A DNA stretch of 64,000 bases from Candidatus Thermochlorobacter aerophilus (lineage in GTDB: Bacteria > Bacteroidota > Chlorobiia > Chlorobiales > Thermochlorobacteraceae). The notes under the pieces were generated by a model. It was given only the letters and a program-made list of their open reading frames with translations. It searched no databases and had not been told where the DNA came from. Positions 9,060 to 17,866 of this stretch are shown here, piece after piece; within the stretch, counting starts at the first letter, position 1; each line of letters starts with the position of its first letter. The translations under genes were made by a program, and so were the position numbers. Location: positions 103,886-167,885 of the forward strand of contig PHFL01000010.1 of NCBI GenBank assembly GCA_002794105.1, read 5' to 3'.

Positions 9060-10115
9060 TTACGCTTTGCTAAATGTAAAGAGACTTGCCATCAATTGCG
9101 GTGCATAGGCTGCATTAATCCAACGTTTGGGACGAACTTTCGTGTAAGGTCTGCTATCTTCCAAGAGCTCTCGGCAAACGTTAGCAATATTTTGAGCCGA
9201 TGTACCACCATTTTGAATAGGCATTAGGCGTTTGAGCTCGTTGATGTCGAATTCTGAATAGACTTCTTTTCCAAGTGCAAGTCCGACATAGACCGTCGAA
9301 GAGAAGCGTGTAATGAGCACATCACAGTTGGCAATCATTTCTTCGGCAACGCCTGATGTATAGACCAGTGCGTTCGGTGCATACTTTTTGATTTCTCTGA
9401 TGGCTCGTTCATGATTTTCGTTAGGATGAAGTTTGAAGATAAGCAATCGCCCATTGGCTACTTTGAGAGCATGCTCAATAATTTTGCGGCGATTTTCATA
9501 CTTGAGTGTCTCACGTGAGTCGCTGGTGCAGACCAGCACAAAGTTTTTGTAGGGAAAGTTGTTTTGATAAAACTGTTTGCAGTTATCGAAGTTTGGAATA
9601 CCAGTAACACGAATTTTTTCAGGCTTAACACCTTTGCGAATAAAAAGGTCGCGATAGCCTTCGGAAGCGACGCAGAAATAGTCGTATGCGTCGCTAAGCC
9701 CTGTTGTAGAAGTGCTGGCAATCCAGCGTGGCAGGAAAGGAAAGAGTTTCACCAAGTGATAGAAAAAATTTTCAGGGTCGGTCATGCCTTCTTGAACCAA
9801 GACTATCTTTTTATTCCGGATGTTCTTCTGAATCAGCAAGTCAGATGAGGTAACTACAAGGTCATAGTCGTTCTTTTTACCCTGATAGTCGATTTGCAAG
9901 TCATGCGCACGAAGGTAGTTTAGGCAGCGTTCAACATGTTTGAAGCCGACTGTGGTGGACTCGGCAAGTCTCATTTGGCGTAGTACCTCGTGCAAGCCAT
10001 CGCAATAGTAGGGTGTAAACCAGCAATCATACTCGGGGAGGCACTGTGCAATCTTATGCATCTGGGTGGTTTGATTGTGCGAACCACCGATAAAGAGAAT
10101 TTTTTTTCTGCTCAT
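9060..10115 (-). CDS. GT-B-fold glycosyltransferase/epimerase-like protein
   Basis: A 351-residue protein that I cannot assign to a named enzyme. It starts with a Rossmann-like strand (KKILFIGGSHNQTTQM) and its C-terminal half carries the FKLHPNE motif (near residue 217) and the RFSSTVYVGLALGKEVYS segment. These recur in UDP-GlcNAc 2-epimerase-like and CDP-glycerol glycerophosphotransferase-like GT-B proteins. It probably moves an activated sugar or polyol phosphate. It lies between the SpsF-like and flippase-like genes with gaps of 16-33 bp, which supports a shared operon and a surface glycan or glycolipid role. Confidence 0.65.
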   Translation of the reverse strand: MSRKKILFIGGSHNQTTQMHKIAQCLPEYDCWFTPYYCDGLHEVLRQMRLAESTTVGFKHVERCLNYLRAHDLQIDYQGKKNDYDLVVTSSDLLIQKNIRNKKIVLVQEGMTDPENFFYHLVKLFPFLPRWIASTSTTGLSDAYDYFCVASEGYRDLFIRKGVKPEKIRVTGIPNFDNCKQFYQNNFPYKNFVLVCTSDSRETLKYENRRKIIEHALKVANGRLLIFKLHPNENHERAIREIKKYAPNALVYTSGVAEEMIANCDVLITRFSSTVYVGLALGKEVYSEFDINELKRLMPIQNGGTSAQNIANVCRELLEDSRPYTKVRPKRWINAAYAPQLMASLFTFSKA

Positions 10116-10131
10116 GTGTAAAGTTGCTGTG

Positions 10132-11193
10132 TTAGGGTTTGAGTGACTGAGCTACGACTTCTTTGGGTTTTAGGTCGGCAAACGCCAGAAGAATATAACC
10201 GAAAATAATCCAGAAGACTTCCTTCGTACGCTTGACGAGCACAAAGGCTGCGCCTGAATCGGCACTATCTGCAATGCCAAAACCATCAAGAAAACGGACA
10301 TAGCCATAGTCTTGAATGCCAATTCCAGCAGGCAGAAACACAATCATAGAACGGACGAGAGAAAGCGCAGACTCTAGTGCTAAAACTTCAGCGAAGCTGA
10401 GGTGAATGCCTAGCAATTTCATGATAAGAAATGTTTCTACGGTCTCAAAAAACCATGCAATGACAAAAAACAAGATAGCCACACTGGCTTCTTTGAGCGA
10501 AAGTCGGCGAAATTTAGAAAACTGATGGTCGATGTCAAGAATCTTCTCTTCTTGCTGAAGTAGCCATGTACGCAAAGGAGAAAATGGAATTTGAAGCAGG
10601 GCACGGTGAAGTTTCTCTGCCACACTGCCGTAGAGAAAAATAGCGGCTACAGTGCCAAAGAGCAAAAGCACCGTAAGTGAGGCACCAAGAGTAACAACTG
10701 GTAAGCCATCAAAGCCGATGATTTGTTCAGAACTGCGCGCAAGAAATTCATAGCCGACAATGACACTGACCAACACATACATAGAATGTCCAATACTGAG
10801 AAAGCAGTTGCGCATCATGCCCGTTGCAATAGCTTCAGAAACAGAAATGGCGCAAATACGATTGAGCAACAAAGGTTTAAGTGATTCAGCCAGCGCTGTA
10901 CCGCCAGGCAGGCTCATGAGCATGGCTTCAGACATGAGCTTGACGCTAAAGAGTTTTGAAAAAAACACAGAGCGACCGATGAGCGGAAAGGTCTGACGCC
11001 AGCCCAGCGTATCAAAAAAACTGGCAATGATGTAAGGAATGGGAACCAGAAGAAGCAATGCACCAGCCTGTTGCAGGAGCGCAATTACTTTGCTGTAATC
11101 TGCGTGACTGACAAGCCGCACAAACATGGCAAAGCCGAAAATCAGTGCCACAACTTTGATGAAGAGTAACCCGTATCGGCGCAGCGCTTGCAT
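10132..11193 (-). CDS. Flippase-like membrane protein (LPG synthase TM region family)
   Basis: A 353-residue polytopic protein with about eight hydrophobic segments. The motif FLPAGIGIQDYGYVRFL near residue 300 matches the PAGxGxxE/D signature of the UPF0104/AglD2-like family related to the membrane domain of lysylphosphatidylglycerol synthase. Such proteins often sit in glycolipid gene clusters, and lipid flipping or glycolipid processing has been proposed. It is the first gene of the minus-strand run. A charged central loop lies near residues 205-225. Function beyond a membrane-lipid role is inferred. Confidence 0.72.
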   Translation of the reverse strand: MQALRRYGLLFIKVVALIFGFAMFVRLVSHADYSKVIALLQQAGALLLLVPIPYIIASFFDTLGWRQTFPLIGRSVFFSKLFSVKLMSEAMLMSLPGGTALAESLKPLLLNRICAISVSEAIATGMMRNCFLSIGHSMYVLVSVIVGYEFLARSSEQIIGFDGLPVVTLGASLTVLLLFGTVAAIFLYGSVAEKLHRALLQIPFSPLRTWLLQQEEKILDIDHQFSKFRRLSLKEASVAILFFVIAWFFETVETFLIMKLLGIHLSFAEVLALESALSLVRSMIVFLPAGIGIQDYGYVRFLDGFGIADSADSGAAFVLVKRTKEVFWIIFGYILLAFADLKPKEVVAQSLKP

Positions 11194-11330
11194 CTAATGT
11201 TCTGTTATCGAGCCACAGAGCAACAAAAATACGCTTGATTTACGAATGTACAAGGATTGATGACCAAATTAAGGGCAGCAAGCCACTGCTGTTGCAAGAC
11301 ACAGAAGCAACGTAAGTAGAGAGAATAGAC

Positions 11331-11371
11331 AAAAAACATAGGAGGCGCCACCCAATACTCAAAGCGCCCCC
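11331..11371 (-). terminator. Rho-independent terminator of glutamine synthetase gene
   Basis: Read on the minus strand, an 8-bp GC-rich stem (11364-11371 pairs with 11341-11348, one wobble pair) with a 15-base loop is followed closely by a run of six T. It lies about 50 bp after the stop of the glutamine synthetase gene, so it probably ends that transcript and separates it from the flippase-like gene. Confidence 0.7.
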
Positions 11372-11422
11372 GAATTCCTGTTTAACCCCATGCTGCAATG
11401 TGTCATAGTTGTCTGACAAGCC

Positions 11423-13581
11423 TCAGTGCAAGAAAAGCATTTCCAGATAAGTAGGAATAGGATACAGACTTCTATCAATCTGACCTTCCAACCTATCGGC
11501 AATCTCGCGCACATGATTCATAGCGGGTATGATAACTTCTGCACAGTATTCGGCTTGTGCCTCTATGCCGCCTTTTTGATGATGAATCTCGTGGGTGAGC
11601 TTTTCCAAGCGTTCCGTGCGCAATATCAGCTCAGCAATGTTGTTAGCAAGTTCAGAAATCAAGGCAGACTGTTTCTTCTTAGCGGTGCGCTCAAGTTTGA
11701 GCGATTTGCTAACCTGCATAAGTTTTCCAAATGAGTCAGCAATTTCTCTTTGGAAGCGCATGCAGGCAGGTAAAATTTGTGTGCGAATCATCATCGCAAG
11801 GGTCTTAGCTTCGATATCGATTGCCTTGATATAGCGCTCTAAGCAAACTTGATAACGGGCATCAATTTCTATTTCAGTTAAAACTCCGTATTTGACAAAG
11901 AGCTTGCGTACGCTGTCGTCTTTCCAAACCTTCATGGCTTCAGGCAGGTTGCGGTGGTTGGGCAGACCACGCTTTTTGGCTTCCTTCTGCCATGCTTCGC
12001 TATATCCGTCGCCATCAAAACGAATGGGTTTGGTTGCCTTGATTTCACGGCGCAAGACTTCAAAGATGGCAGCTTGTAGCTCTTTGCCAGAAGCCATTTC
12101 CGCTTCAATAGCTTCACGCATCTCATCAATTGCCTCTGCCATGATGGTGTTAAGCACCATGTTGGGAATTGCAATTGGCATTGAGGAGGGCACTGCACGA
12201 AATTCAAACTTATTACCTGTAAAGGCAAATGGTGAAGTGCGGTTGCGGTCAGTATTATCCTTGGTGAGTGTCGGAATGTGAGAGATGCCTAAGTCAATAA
12301 ATTGCTTTTCAGTAGTTTTAGTCATGTGCCCATTTTCAATAGCATCTAGAATGGCATTGAGCTGGTCGCCTAAGAAAACCGATATAATAGCAGGCGGAGC
12401 TTCGTTAGCCCCCAAACGGTGGTCGTTACCGGGATTAGCAATAGCGGCACGTAAGACACTGGCACGCTTATGTATGGCTTTCAAGACGGCAACGAGGAAG
12501 ACAAGAAATTGCAGATTGGATTCAGGAGTATCGCCAGGGTCAAGCAAATTGCCACCGACATCAGCACCTATAGACCAGTTGTTGTGCTTACCAGAGCCGT
12601 TGATACCAGCAAAGGGTTTTTCATGAATAAGCAATGCTAAATCTTTGCGCTCTGCTACACGCCGTAGCATTTCCATGGTAAGCAAGTTGTGGTCAGCTGC
12701 CAGCGGTGTCTCTTCATGGATTGGAGCAATTTCAAACTGATGTGGAGCAACTCATTATGACGTGTCTTGACAGGAACGCCTAACTGGTAAAGCTCTCTTT
12801 CAAGCTCTTGCATGAACTCCATGACACGGTCAGGAATAGAGCCAAAATAGTGGTCCTCAAGTTGTTGGTTCTTTGGCGGAAGAGCACCAATAAGAGTACG
12901 ACCAGTCATGATAAGATCTGGACGCTGTTCATAGAGCGAGCGATCGATGAGAAAGAACTCTTGCTCAGCACCAACATAGGTGGTAACTTTTGAAACTTTC
13001 GTGTTACCTAAGAGGTGCAAGAGCTTGATTGCGGCTTTGCTTAGCGCACGTGCAGAGCGTAAAAGCGGTGTCTTTTCATCGAGTGCTTCGCCGTGGTAGG
13101 AAATAAACACCGATGGAATGCAAAGCGTGGTGCCTTCTGGACCCTTCATGAGAAAGGCAGGAGTACTGGGGTCCCAAGCTGTATAACCACGTGCCTCAAA
13201 TGTGGTACGCATGCCGCCAGATGGAAAACTCGAAGCATCGGGCTCACCTTGAATGAGTTGATTGACAGAAAATTTCTCAATTAGTTGCCCATCTTTGTCG
13301 AAGGCAATAAATGCATCATGTTTTTCAGCTGTGGTGCCAGTCATGGGTTGGAACCAGTGGCAGTAGTGTGTGGCACCATTTTCAATAGCCCATTCCTTCA
13401 TGGCTTGAGCGACGTGTTCAGCAATGCGTTCGTCGAGCTCTTCGCCCATGGTCAGGGTTCGCATCAAAGACATATAGACATCTTCAGGCAGTCGCTCGCG
13501 CATCACTTGATGATTAAATGTAAGCGAGCCAAACATGGCGGCGTTTTCAGAAAGCGTCAGCGTTCCGTTTTGAGTCGACAT
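11423..13581 (-). CDS. glnN: Type III glutamine synthetase, frameshifted
   Basis: Two frames together encode a type III (GlnN) glutamine synthetase of about 720 residues, the normal family length. It makes glutamine from glutamate, ammonia and ATP. The N-terminal part (from ATG 13581) contains the [11 protein letters not shown] active-site segment; the C-terminal part holds the [19 protein letters not shown]-binding region and the long type III tail. The frame breaks at about 12750/12751: restoring one G in the coding strand after the Asn-Glu codons yields [15 protein letters not shown], the expected motif. This makes a single-base sequencing indel very likely. An Lrp-type regulator gene lies immediately upstream. 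Confidence 0.92.
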
Positions 13582-13617
13582 TGCAATTTGCGGCTTTAAG
13601 GTTAAGTGAAAAGAATG

Positions 13618-14118
13618 CTATATGCTATTGTTTTTACTATGCTCTAAACTTTCCAAGACTTTCTGGGAGTTGATGCAATGCGATTTCTTGATTTCACTGA
13701 GCACGATGCTGGTCTGCGTGCCTGTCACGCCCGTCCAAGATTGAATGCGTGCCAGAAGTTTTTCTAAGGCGCTGGTGTCGGAGACAACAGCTTTAATTAG
13801 ATGCGAGCCTTCGCCTGTAACCGAGTAGCATTCAGTAATCTCGTCTTCCTTGTGCACATTCTGAATAAGCGTGGGATAGTGCTTTGAAGAATCCATCGTT
13901 ACACGAATAAACGCAATGATGTCGTAGCCTAACTTTTTGACGTCAACCAAGGTCGTAAAGCCTTTGATGATGCCGCGCGCTTGCAGTTTTTCCAACCGCT
14001 CACTGACCGAAGGAATCGAGAGTCCAACGGCTGCAGCAAGCTCGCTGCGTCTCATCCGGCCATCCTCTGAAAGCATTTCAATGAGCTTGAGGTCAATCTT
14101 GTCTAAGTGCCACGACAT
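13618..14118 (-). CDS. Lrp/AsnC family transcriptional regulator
   Basis: A 166-residue protein with an N-terminal helix-turn-helix (about residues 1-60, with LDKIDLKLIEMLSEDGR and the recognition segment AAAVGLSIPSVSERLEKL) and a C-terminal RAM ligand-binding domain (GEGSHLIKAVVSD). Lrp proteins sense amino acids and form octamers. It lies 36 bp upstream of the type III glutamine synthetase on the same strand, so control of nitrogen assimilation, perhaps in response to an amino acid, is a reasonable inference. Confidence 0.88.
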   Translation of the reverse strand: MSWHLDKIDLKLIEMLSEDGRMRRSELAAAVGLSIPSVSERLEKLQARGIIKGFTTLVDVKKLGYDIIAFIRVTMDSSKHYPTLIQNVHKEDEITECYSVTGEGSHLIKAVVSDTSALEKLLARIQSWTGVTGTQTSIVLSEIKKSHCINSQKVLESLEHSKNNSI

Positions 14119-14491
14119 GTGTGTGAGCCTAGATTTTTCATGCTTAAATTTTCAGCAAAAAGTCAGGTAATCGGTAAAAGAAGACACGAGTCTCCTAAAA
14201 AAATTAGGCAAAGGCGCAATAGTTTCTTACAAATTTAAAACTTTTGCACAAAATTGCAAGCAAAGTGTAGTCAAAAGTCCTTAAAAACCTCATAAATAAG
14301 GGAAGTGGGAAAAACCAAGAAAGCTATGCAAACACCAGACTGCAGTGCCACATCGTTTGCAACTGGATATGCGTTGAGCTATGCAAACACAAATACTGCT
14401 TTTGAAAAGCTACACAGGCGCGCTAACTTTGCTTAGTAGTTCAAAGAAATGGAGCTATCAGACATTTAACCTTTGAAAGGAGAAAACAGCT
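14119..14491. other. 373-bp divergent intergenic region
   Basis: This AT-rich stretch separates the minus-strand Lrp gene from the plus-strand small protein at 14492 and should contain both promoters. It holds a 14-bp direct repeat (listed separately) and ends in a strong ribosome-binding site, GAAAGGAGA, about 8 bases before the ATG at 14492. No further gene is visible. Confidence 0.6.
14322..14390. repeat. 14-bp direct repeat, 55-bp spacing
   Basis: The sequence AGCTATGCAAACAC occurs at 14322-14335 and again at 14377-14390. The repeat distance of 55 bp is about five helical turns, so both copies would face the same side of the DNA. They lie about 100-170 bp before the start of the small protein gene at 14492 and may be binding sites for a regulator; this is inference. 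Confidence 0.55.
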
Positions 14492-14842
14492 ATGGCTGAT
14501 GAACCAAAAAAGCTTTCGCCGATGATGGCGAAAAAGCTTGCCCAACAACAAGCTGCCAAAGAAGCATCGTCAGCGACGGAAACCAACACACCCGCTGCAG
14601 AAACAGAACCTGCACCTGCTACAAAGGCAACCACCATACCTATTGCAAAGCCAGCAGCTAAGGCAGAAAGCGCACCAAAAAATCCCGATGGCACGCGCTA
14701 TGGCTACAGCGATGGCTTGCCCTCTGTGTTCGGCACACCGCCAGCGATTGATGAAGCATACTTTGTAATCAAAACCGTTTCGTCCATTCCAGCGGCTATT
14801 GTTGAGGGCATAATGAACTTTTTCAAAAAAGTTACAAGCTAA
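14492..14842 (+). CDS. Small Ala/Lys/Pro-rich protein, possibly photosynthesis-related
   Basis: A 116-residue protein preceded by a strong ribosome-binding site. Residues 1-65 are a low-complexity Ala/Thr/Lys/Pro/Glu linker without Cys. Residues 66-116 look folded: an Arg-Tyr-Gly-Tyr-Ser-Asp-Gly motif, then a hydrophobic or amphipathic C-terminal helix (about residues 88-116) ending in basic residues. I do not recognise the family. The same style of strong ribosome-binding site and a short hydrophobic helix are seen in the chlorosome genes at 50-51 kb, so a chlorosome, reaction-centre or membrane-surface role is possible, but this is a guess. It is a single-gene unit flanked by minus-strand genes. 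Confidence 0.65.
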   Translation: MADEPKKLSPMMAKKLAQQQAAKEASSATETNTPAAETEPAPATKATTIPIAKPAAKAESAPKNPDGTRYGYSDGLPSVFGTPPAIDEAYFVIKTVSSIPAAIVEGIMNFFKKVTS

Positions 14843-14889
14843 AAGAGCACTGCAGGGCTAAGCAAGGCTAGCAGAGCTAAGTCATGAGT

Positions 14890-16602
14890 TCATGAACGGC
14901 GCCGAAGTTGACGCTGAAAAACTTCGGAATGAAACTTAAAGAGTTTATCAAGGTGTGCAGTCCAGAAGGAAAAGTCATGCGAGCCTTCGAATGTTAGGAA
15001 AGTATGTTTAACTCGGCGCCGGCGCAAAATTCGAACCGCAGCCTGGTGACTGGGAAGAAAAAGATTCTGCGTACCTGTTAGGAAAAAAAAGTCAGTGGCT
15101 CTGAGTGTGGAATCGGCACTGCGTTCAAGCAGTGAAGTAGCCATGTAGGCATTCCAGAAACTGTGGTCGCCACCATCAATTGCAGTTTGTGTAGCAGGAC
15201 GGTGATCGAGCGTGCCCATCAAGCTACCGACAGCAGAGAAAAGTGCCTGACCTTTTTCTGTTTTTAATGCCAAAAATAGGGCAGCAGCTCCACCCCATGA
15301 AACCCCAGCTACGGCTCGTGCTGCACGCTGACGAATGGCACGATAGTCTTCTTCGACCAAATCTGGCAATTCCTCCAAGAAAAAATTTTCGTAAGCGCGC
15401 TTGCCATCTTTTGAATTCACATAGTATGAGCCATGCTCATTAGGCATGACCACAATCATCTCTATGATTTGTTTTCTGCTTATAAGCGAATCCAAAAAAC
15501 GGTCTAATTCAATCTCACGCCAGAGCAGATGTGTGCCGCCCTGTGGATGCAAAAGATACAGCACCGGGTAGGCACGGCGACGATGTTGCAGAAAAGATGG
15601 AGGAAGATAAACACCCACAGAGACTTTGCGCCGCATATAAGCCGAATTGATTTCCAAATCAAAAAATCGGGATTGATTGCCAATCTCCAGCCACTTGCCA
15701 TTCTCGAGCTGAAAATAGCGCTCATCATGACCAAGATAGCTGACTTTATTTTGCCACTTGATTTCTGAATCGTAGTCAGCAACGACAAGACTGTCTGAGA
15801 CCTGATAGACTTGAAAGTCATGATAGGTAATAGTGGCGCCAGCAAGGCGCTGTGTGATGGCTTGTGCGAAAAGTTTTTGCTCGGCATAGCGAGTGCCGTT
15901 GTTGAAGTATCGCTCAGAGACAAGGCTCATGTAGGCTTCAGGTTGGCGTGAGATTAGCATGGTATCCATCACTTCCACTGTGCGGCGAATAATCTGTGCG
16001 ATGCTATCTGGTGCTGGCACAGCAGGTTGCTGGAGTGCCGCGCGCATTGCCGTTTTCGTAAAAATGCCGATGAGCTTTTTGTCTGGTCCAGCACCAGCGT
16101 AGATGCCACCATCAAAGTTTTTGCAAAAAACACGCACCGCTAAAGTGTTGGTCTTGCCGTATGCTATCAGTGAATCAGGTAGTAGATAGGCGCGCAATTC
16201 ACCATCAGCAGGGTTTTCCATGCTGCCAGTCTTTCCAATGAGCTGACCGTTGAGATAGGCTTCGTCAATACTGTTGATGCGTCCGAGTAACAAGTAAAGC
16301 GGTTTACCTTTTGCGGTTTCAGGCAAAACGAAGGTTCTGCGATAAAGTGCCAGTCCAGAAAAGCCGCGTGAGATTTCATAGTCATTCCAAAATCCGGGTA
16401 CAGAGATACTAACCCAGCTTGAATCGTTGTAATCGGGCAAAAGTGCTTCTCTACTGGCGGCATAAAATCCGAAAGCAATGCGCCATTCACCATGAAGTGG
16501 AAGCGCAAATTCTTTGTTTGGTGAAGTCTGTCCCCAACCAACTAGCGGATGGAAGACAAGGTAAGCAAACCATAGATGCAGAAGCCAAAAGCAATACCGC
16601 AT
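14890..16602 (-). CDS. Secreted multi-domain esterase (galactose-binding + SnoaL-like + esterase D)
   Basis: A 570-residue exported protein. After a signal peptide (about residues 1-25) comes a jelly-roll carbohydrate-binding-like domain similar to the N-terminus of glycosidases (about 30-180, with LYRRTFVLP and the AYLNGQLIGKTG segment), then a SnoaL/NTF2-like segment (about 195-310), then an esterase D-type alpha/beta hydrolase (about 320-570). The nucleophile lies in AGVSWGGAAA and a candidate catalytic His in FEGSHDFSFW. It may hydrolyse esters on surface glycans or peptidoglycan-linked sugars. Its stop lies 47 bp from the convergent small-protein gene, and it lies 5 bp downstream of the YihY gene on the same strand, suggesting co-transcription. 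Confidence 0.75.
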   Translation of the reverse strand: MRYCFWLLHLWFAYLVFHPLVGWGQTSPNKEFALPLHGEWRIAFGFYAASREALLPDYNDSSWVSISVPGFWNDYEISRGFSGLALYRRTFVLPETAKGKPLYLLLGRINSIDEAYLNGQLIGKTGSMENPADGELRAYLLPDSLIAYGKTNTLAVRVFCKNFDGGIYAGAGPDKKLIGIFTKTAMRAALQQPAVPAPDSIAQIIRRTVEVMDTMLISRQPEAYMSLVSERYFNNGTRYAEQKLFAQAITQRLAGATITYHDFQVYQVSDSLVVADYDSEIKWQNKVSYLGHDERYFQLENGKWLEIGNQSRFFDLEINSAYMRRKVSVGVYLPPSFLQHRRRAYPVLYLLHPQGGTHLLWREIELDRFLDSLISRKQIIEMIVVMPNEHGSYYVNSKDGKRAYENFFLEELPDLVEEDYRAIRQRAARAVAGVSWGGAAALFLALKTEKGQALFSAVGSLMGTLDHRPATQTAIDGGDHSFWNAYMATSLLERSADSTLRATDFFFLTGTQNLFLPSHQAAVRILRRRRVKHTFLTFEGSHDFSFWTAHLDKLFKFHSEVFQRQLRRRS

Positions 16603-16607
16603 TGTGC

Positions 16608-17657
16608 TTATGAAACTGAGGAAGACCCTGACGAAGAAATGTGTGGCTTGGCTTGAGAGCGAGATTGTGGCGTGTGTTCAGCAACAGATGACTTGCTGAC
16701 AGAAAACGGCAAATCAATACGGTTAAGCGGCAACATATCGTCGAGTGCAATTACACTTTCGTGAGAAGCGACTTGGGGCATAGAGTGTTCAGATGCTTGT
16801 GCCGTAGAAGGTAAAGCGTTGCCCGACTTGGTGTGAGTTGCGCCAATTGTCCCGCTGTAAAAGAGCCAGTTGACTTCGGCACCGATTAGGAAAATTAGTG
16901 CGCAGGCGTAGAGCCAAACGAGTGTGGCAAGTCCCTTTGCAAGCACTGTGTAGCCTTGCCCATAGTATTGGTATTTGAGGTAGTCGCCATATAAAACGCA
17001 GACCAAAATCCAAAGCAAAGCCATAAGCATTGCACCAGGCAGAACATGAGGCAATTTTTGCCCAACGCGTAGCGAAAACTTATAGACAATCAGTGCCGAG
17101 AGCGTCATGGCAAGAAATGCAATAGGAAAACGCGTCCATTGCAAAAACTGACCCAGTCGATACAGCCTGAATTTTTTTTCAAGCATTCTTTCAAACTCTG
17201 AGCCAAAGATGATAAGGCTGAAGACAATCCCCAAAGCTACACCGAGCAAAAGGACTAATTCTGCGGCAATCATCTGACGACGGAAAAATCCGTAGTTTGG
17301 TCGCATGTTGTAGATGCGCTCCATGGCTTTCATGACGGTGGTAAAAACAGTTGCCATGGAGAAAAAAGAGAAAATGAGGCTAAAGGTGAAAATCCCACCG
17401 CGCCGTTCAGCTAGAACTTTCTCAATCGTCTGGTCTATGGGCTGATAGACCTCCTGCGGCAAAACCATGCCGATAAAATCAGAAATCAACAAAGCAGTTT
17501 TAGGCGTCTGGATAAGGCTAAGGAAACTTACCAAAAGAAGCACAGCAGGAAAGATAGCCAGAGCAAGGTTATAAGCCATTTCAGCTGCTAAACCAAGACA
17601 GTCGTCTCGGTCTATTTTCTGAACAAGTATCTTGACTATGTGAAAAAATCGCTTCAT
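16608..17657 (-). CDS. YihY/BrkB family membrane protein
   Basis: A 349-residue inner-membrane protein with about six transmembrane helices covering residues 20-275. Family motifs include the GLAAEMAYNLALAIFPAVLLL region near the N-terminus and the LPGAMLMALLWILV and TLVWLYACALIFLIGAEVNW segments. The soluble C-terminal tail (about 280-349) is Ser-rich and poorly conserved. The family function is unsettled; older annotation as RNase BN is not supported. It probably forms a unit with the downstream esterase. Confidence 0.88.
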   Translation of the reverse strand: MKRFFHIVKILVQKIDRDDCLGLAAEMAYNLALAIFPAVLLLVSFLSLIQTPKTALLISDFIGMVLPQEVYQPIDQTIEKVLAERRGGIFTFSLIFSFFSMATVFTTVMKAMERIYNMRPNYGFFRRQMIAAELVLLLGVALGIVFSLIIFGSEFERMLEKKFRLYRLGQFLQWTRFPIAFLAMTLSALIVYKFSLRVGQKLPHVLPGAMLMALLWILVCVLYGDYLKYQYYGQGYTVLAKGLATLVWLYACALIFLIGAEVNWLFYSGTIGATHTKSGNALPSTAQASEHSMPQVASHESVIALDDMLPLNRIDLPFSVSKSSVAEHTPQSRSQAKPHISSSGSSSVS

Positions 17658-17866
17658 GTGCTAAAAATGCTGTGAATTTGAACGCAGCATCGGCAAAGAG
17701 AAAATACTACGGAAAGTATAACCTAGTTTGTTGCAAGCTAGCTCTCAACAAGTGAGCGTAGTAAAAGAAACCGCCTCATCAAACTATCACTGTCTTTCGT
17801 TTTTTCCAATCAATGAGTATGTTTCTATGAACTTGTTTGGTTTGAAACCATTTTGAGAAATTGTAG

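Noticed and set aside
16608..17657. Ribonuclease BN annotation for the YihY protein
   Set aside because: The protein is a polytopic membrane protein; the older RNase BN name has been withdrawn for this family.
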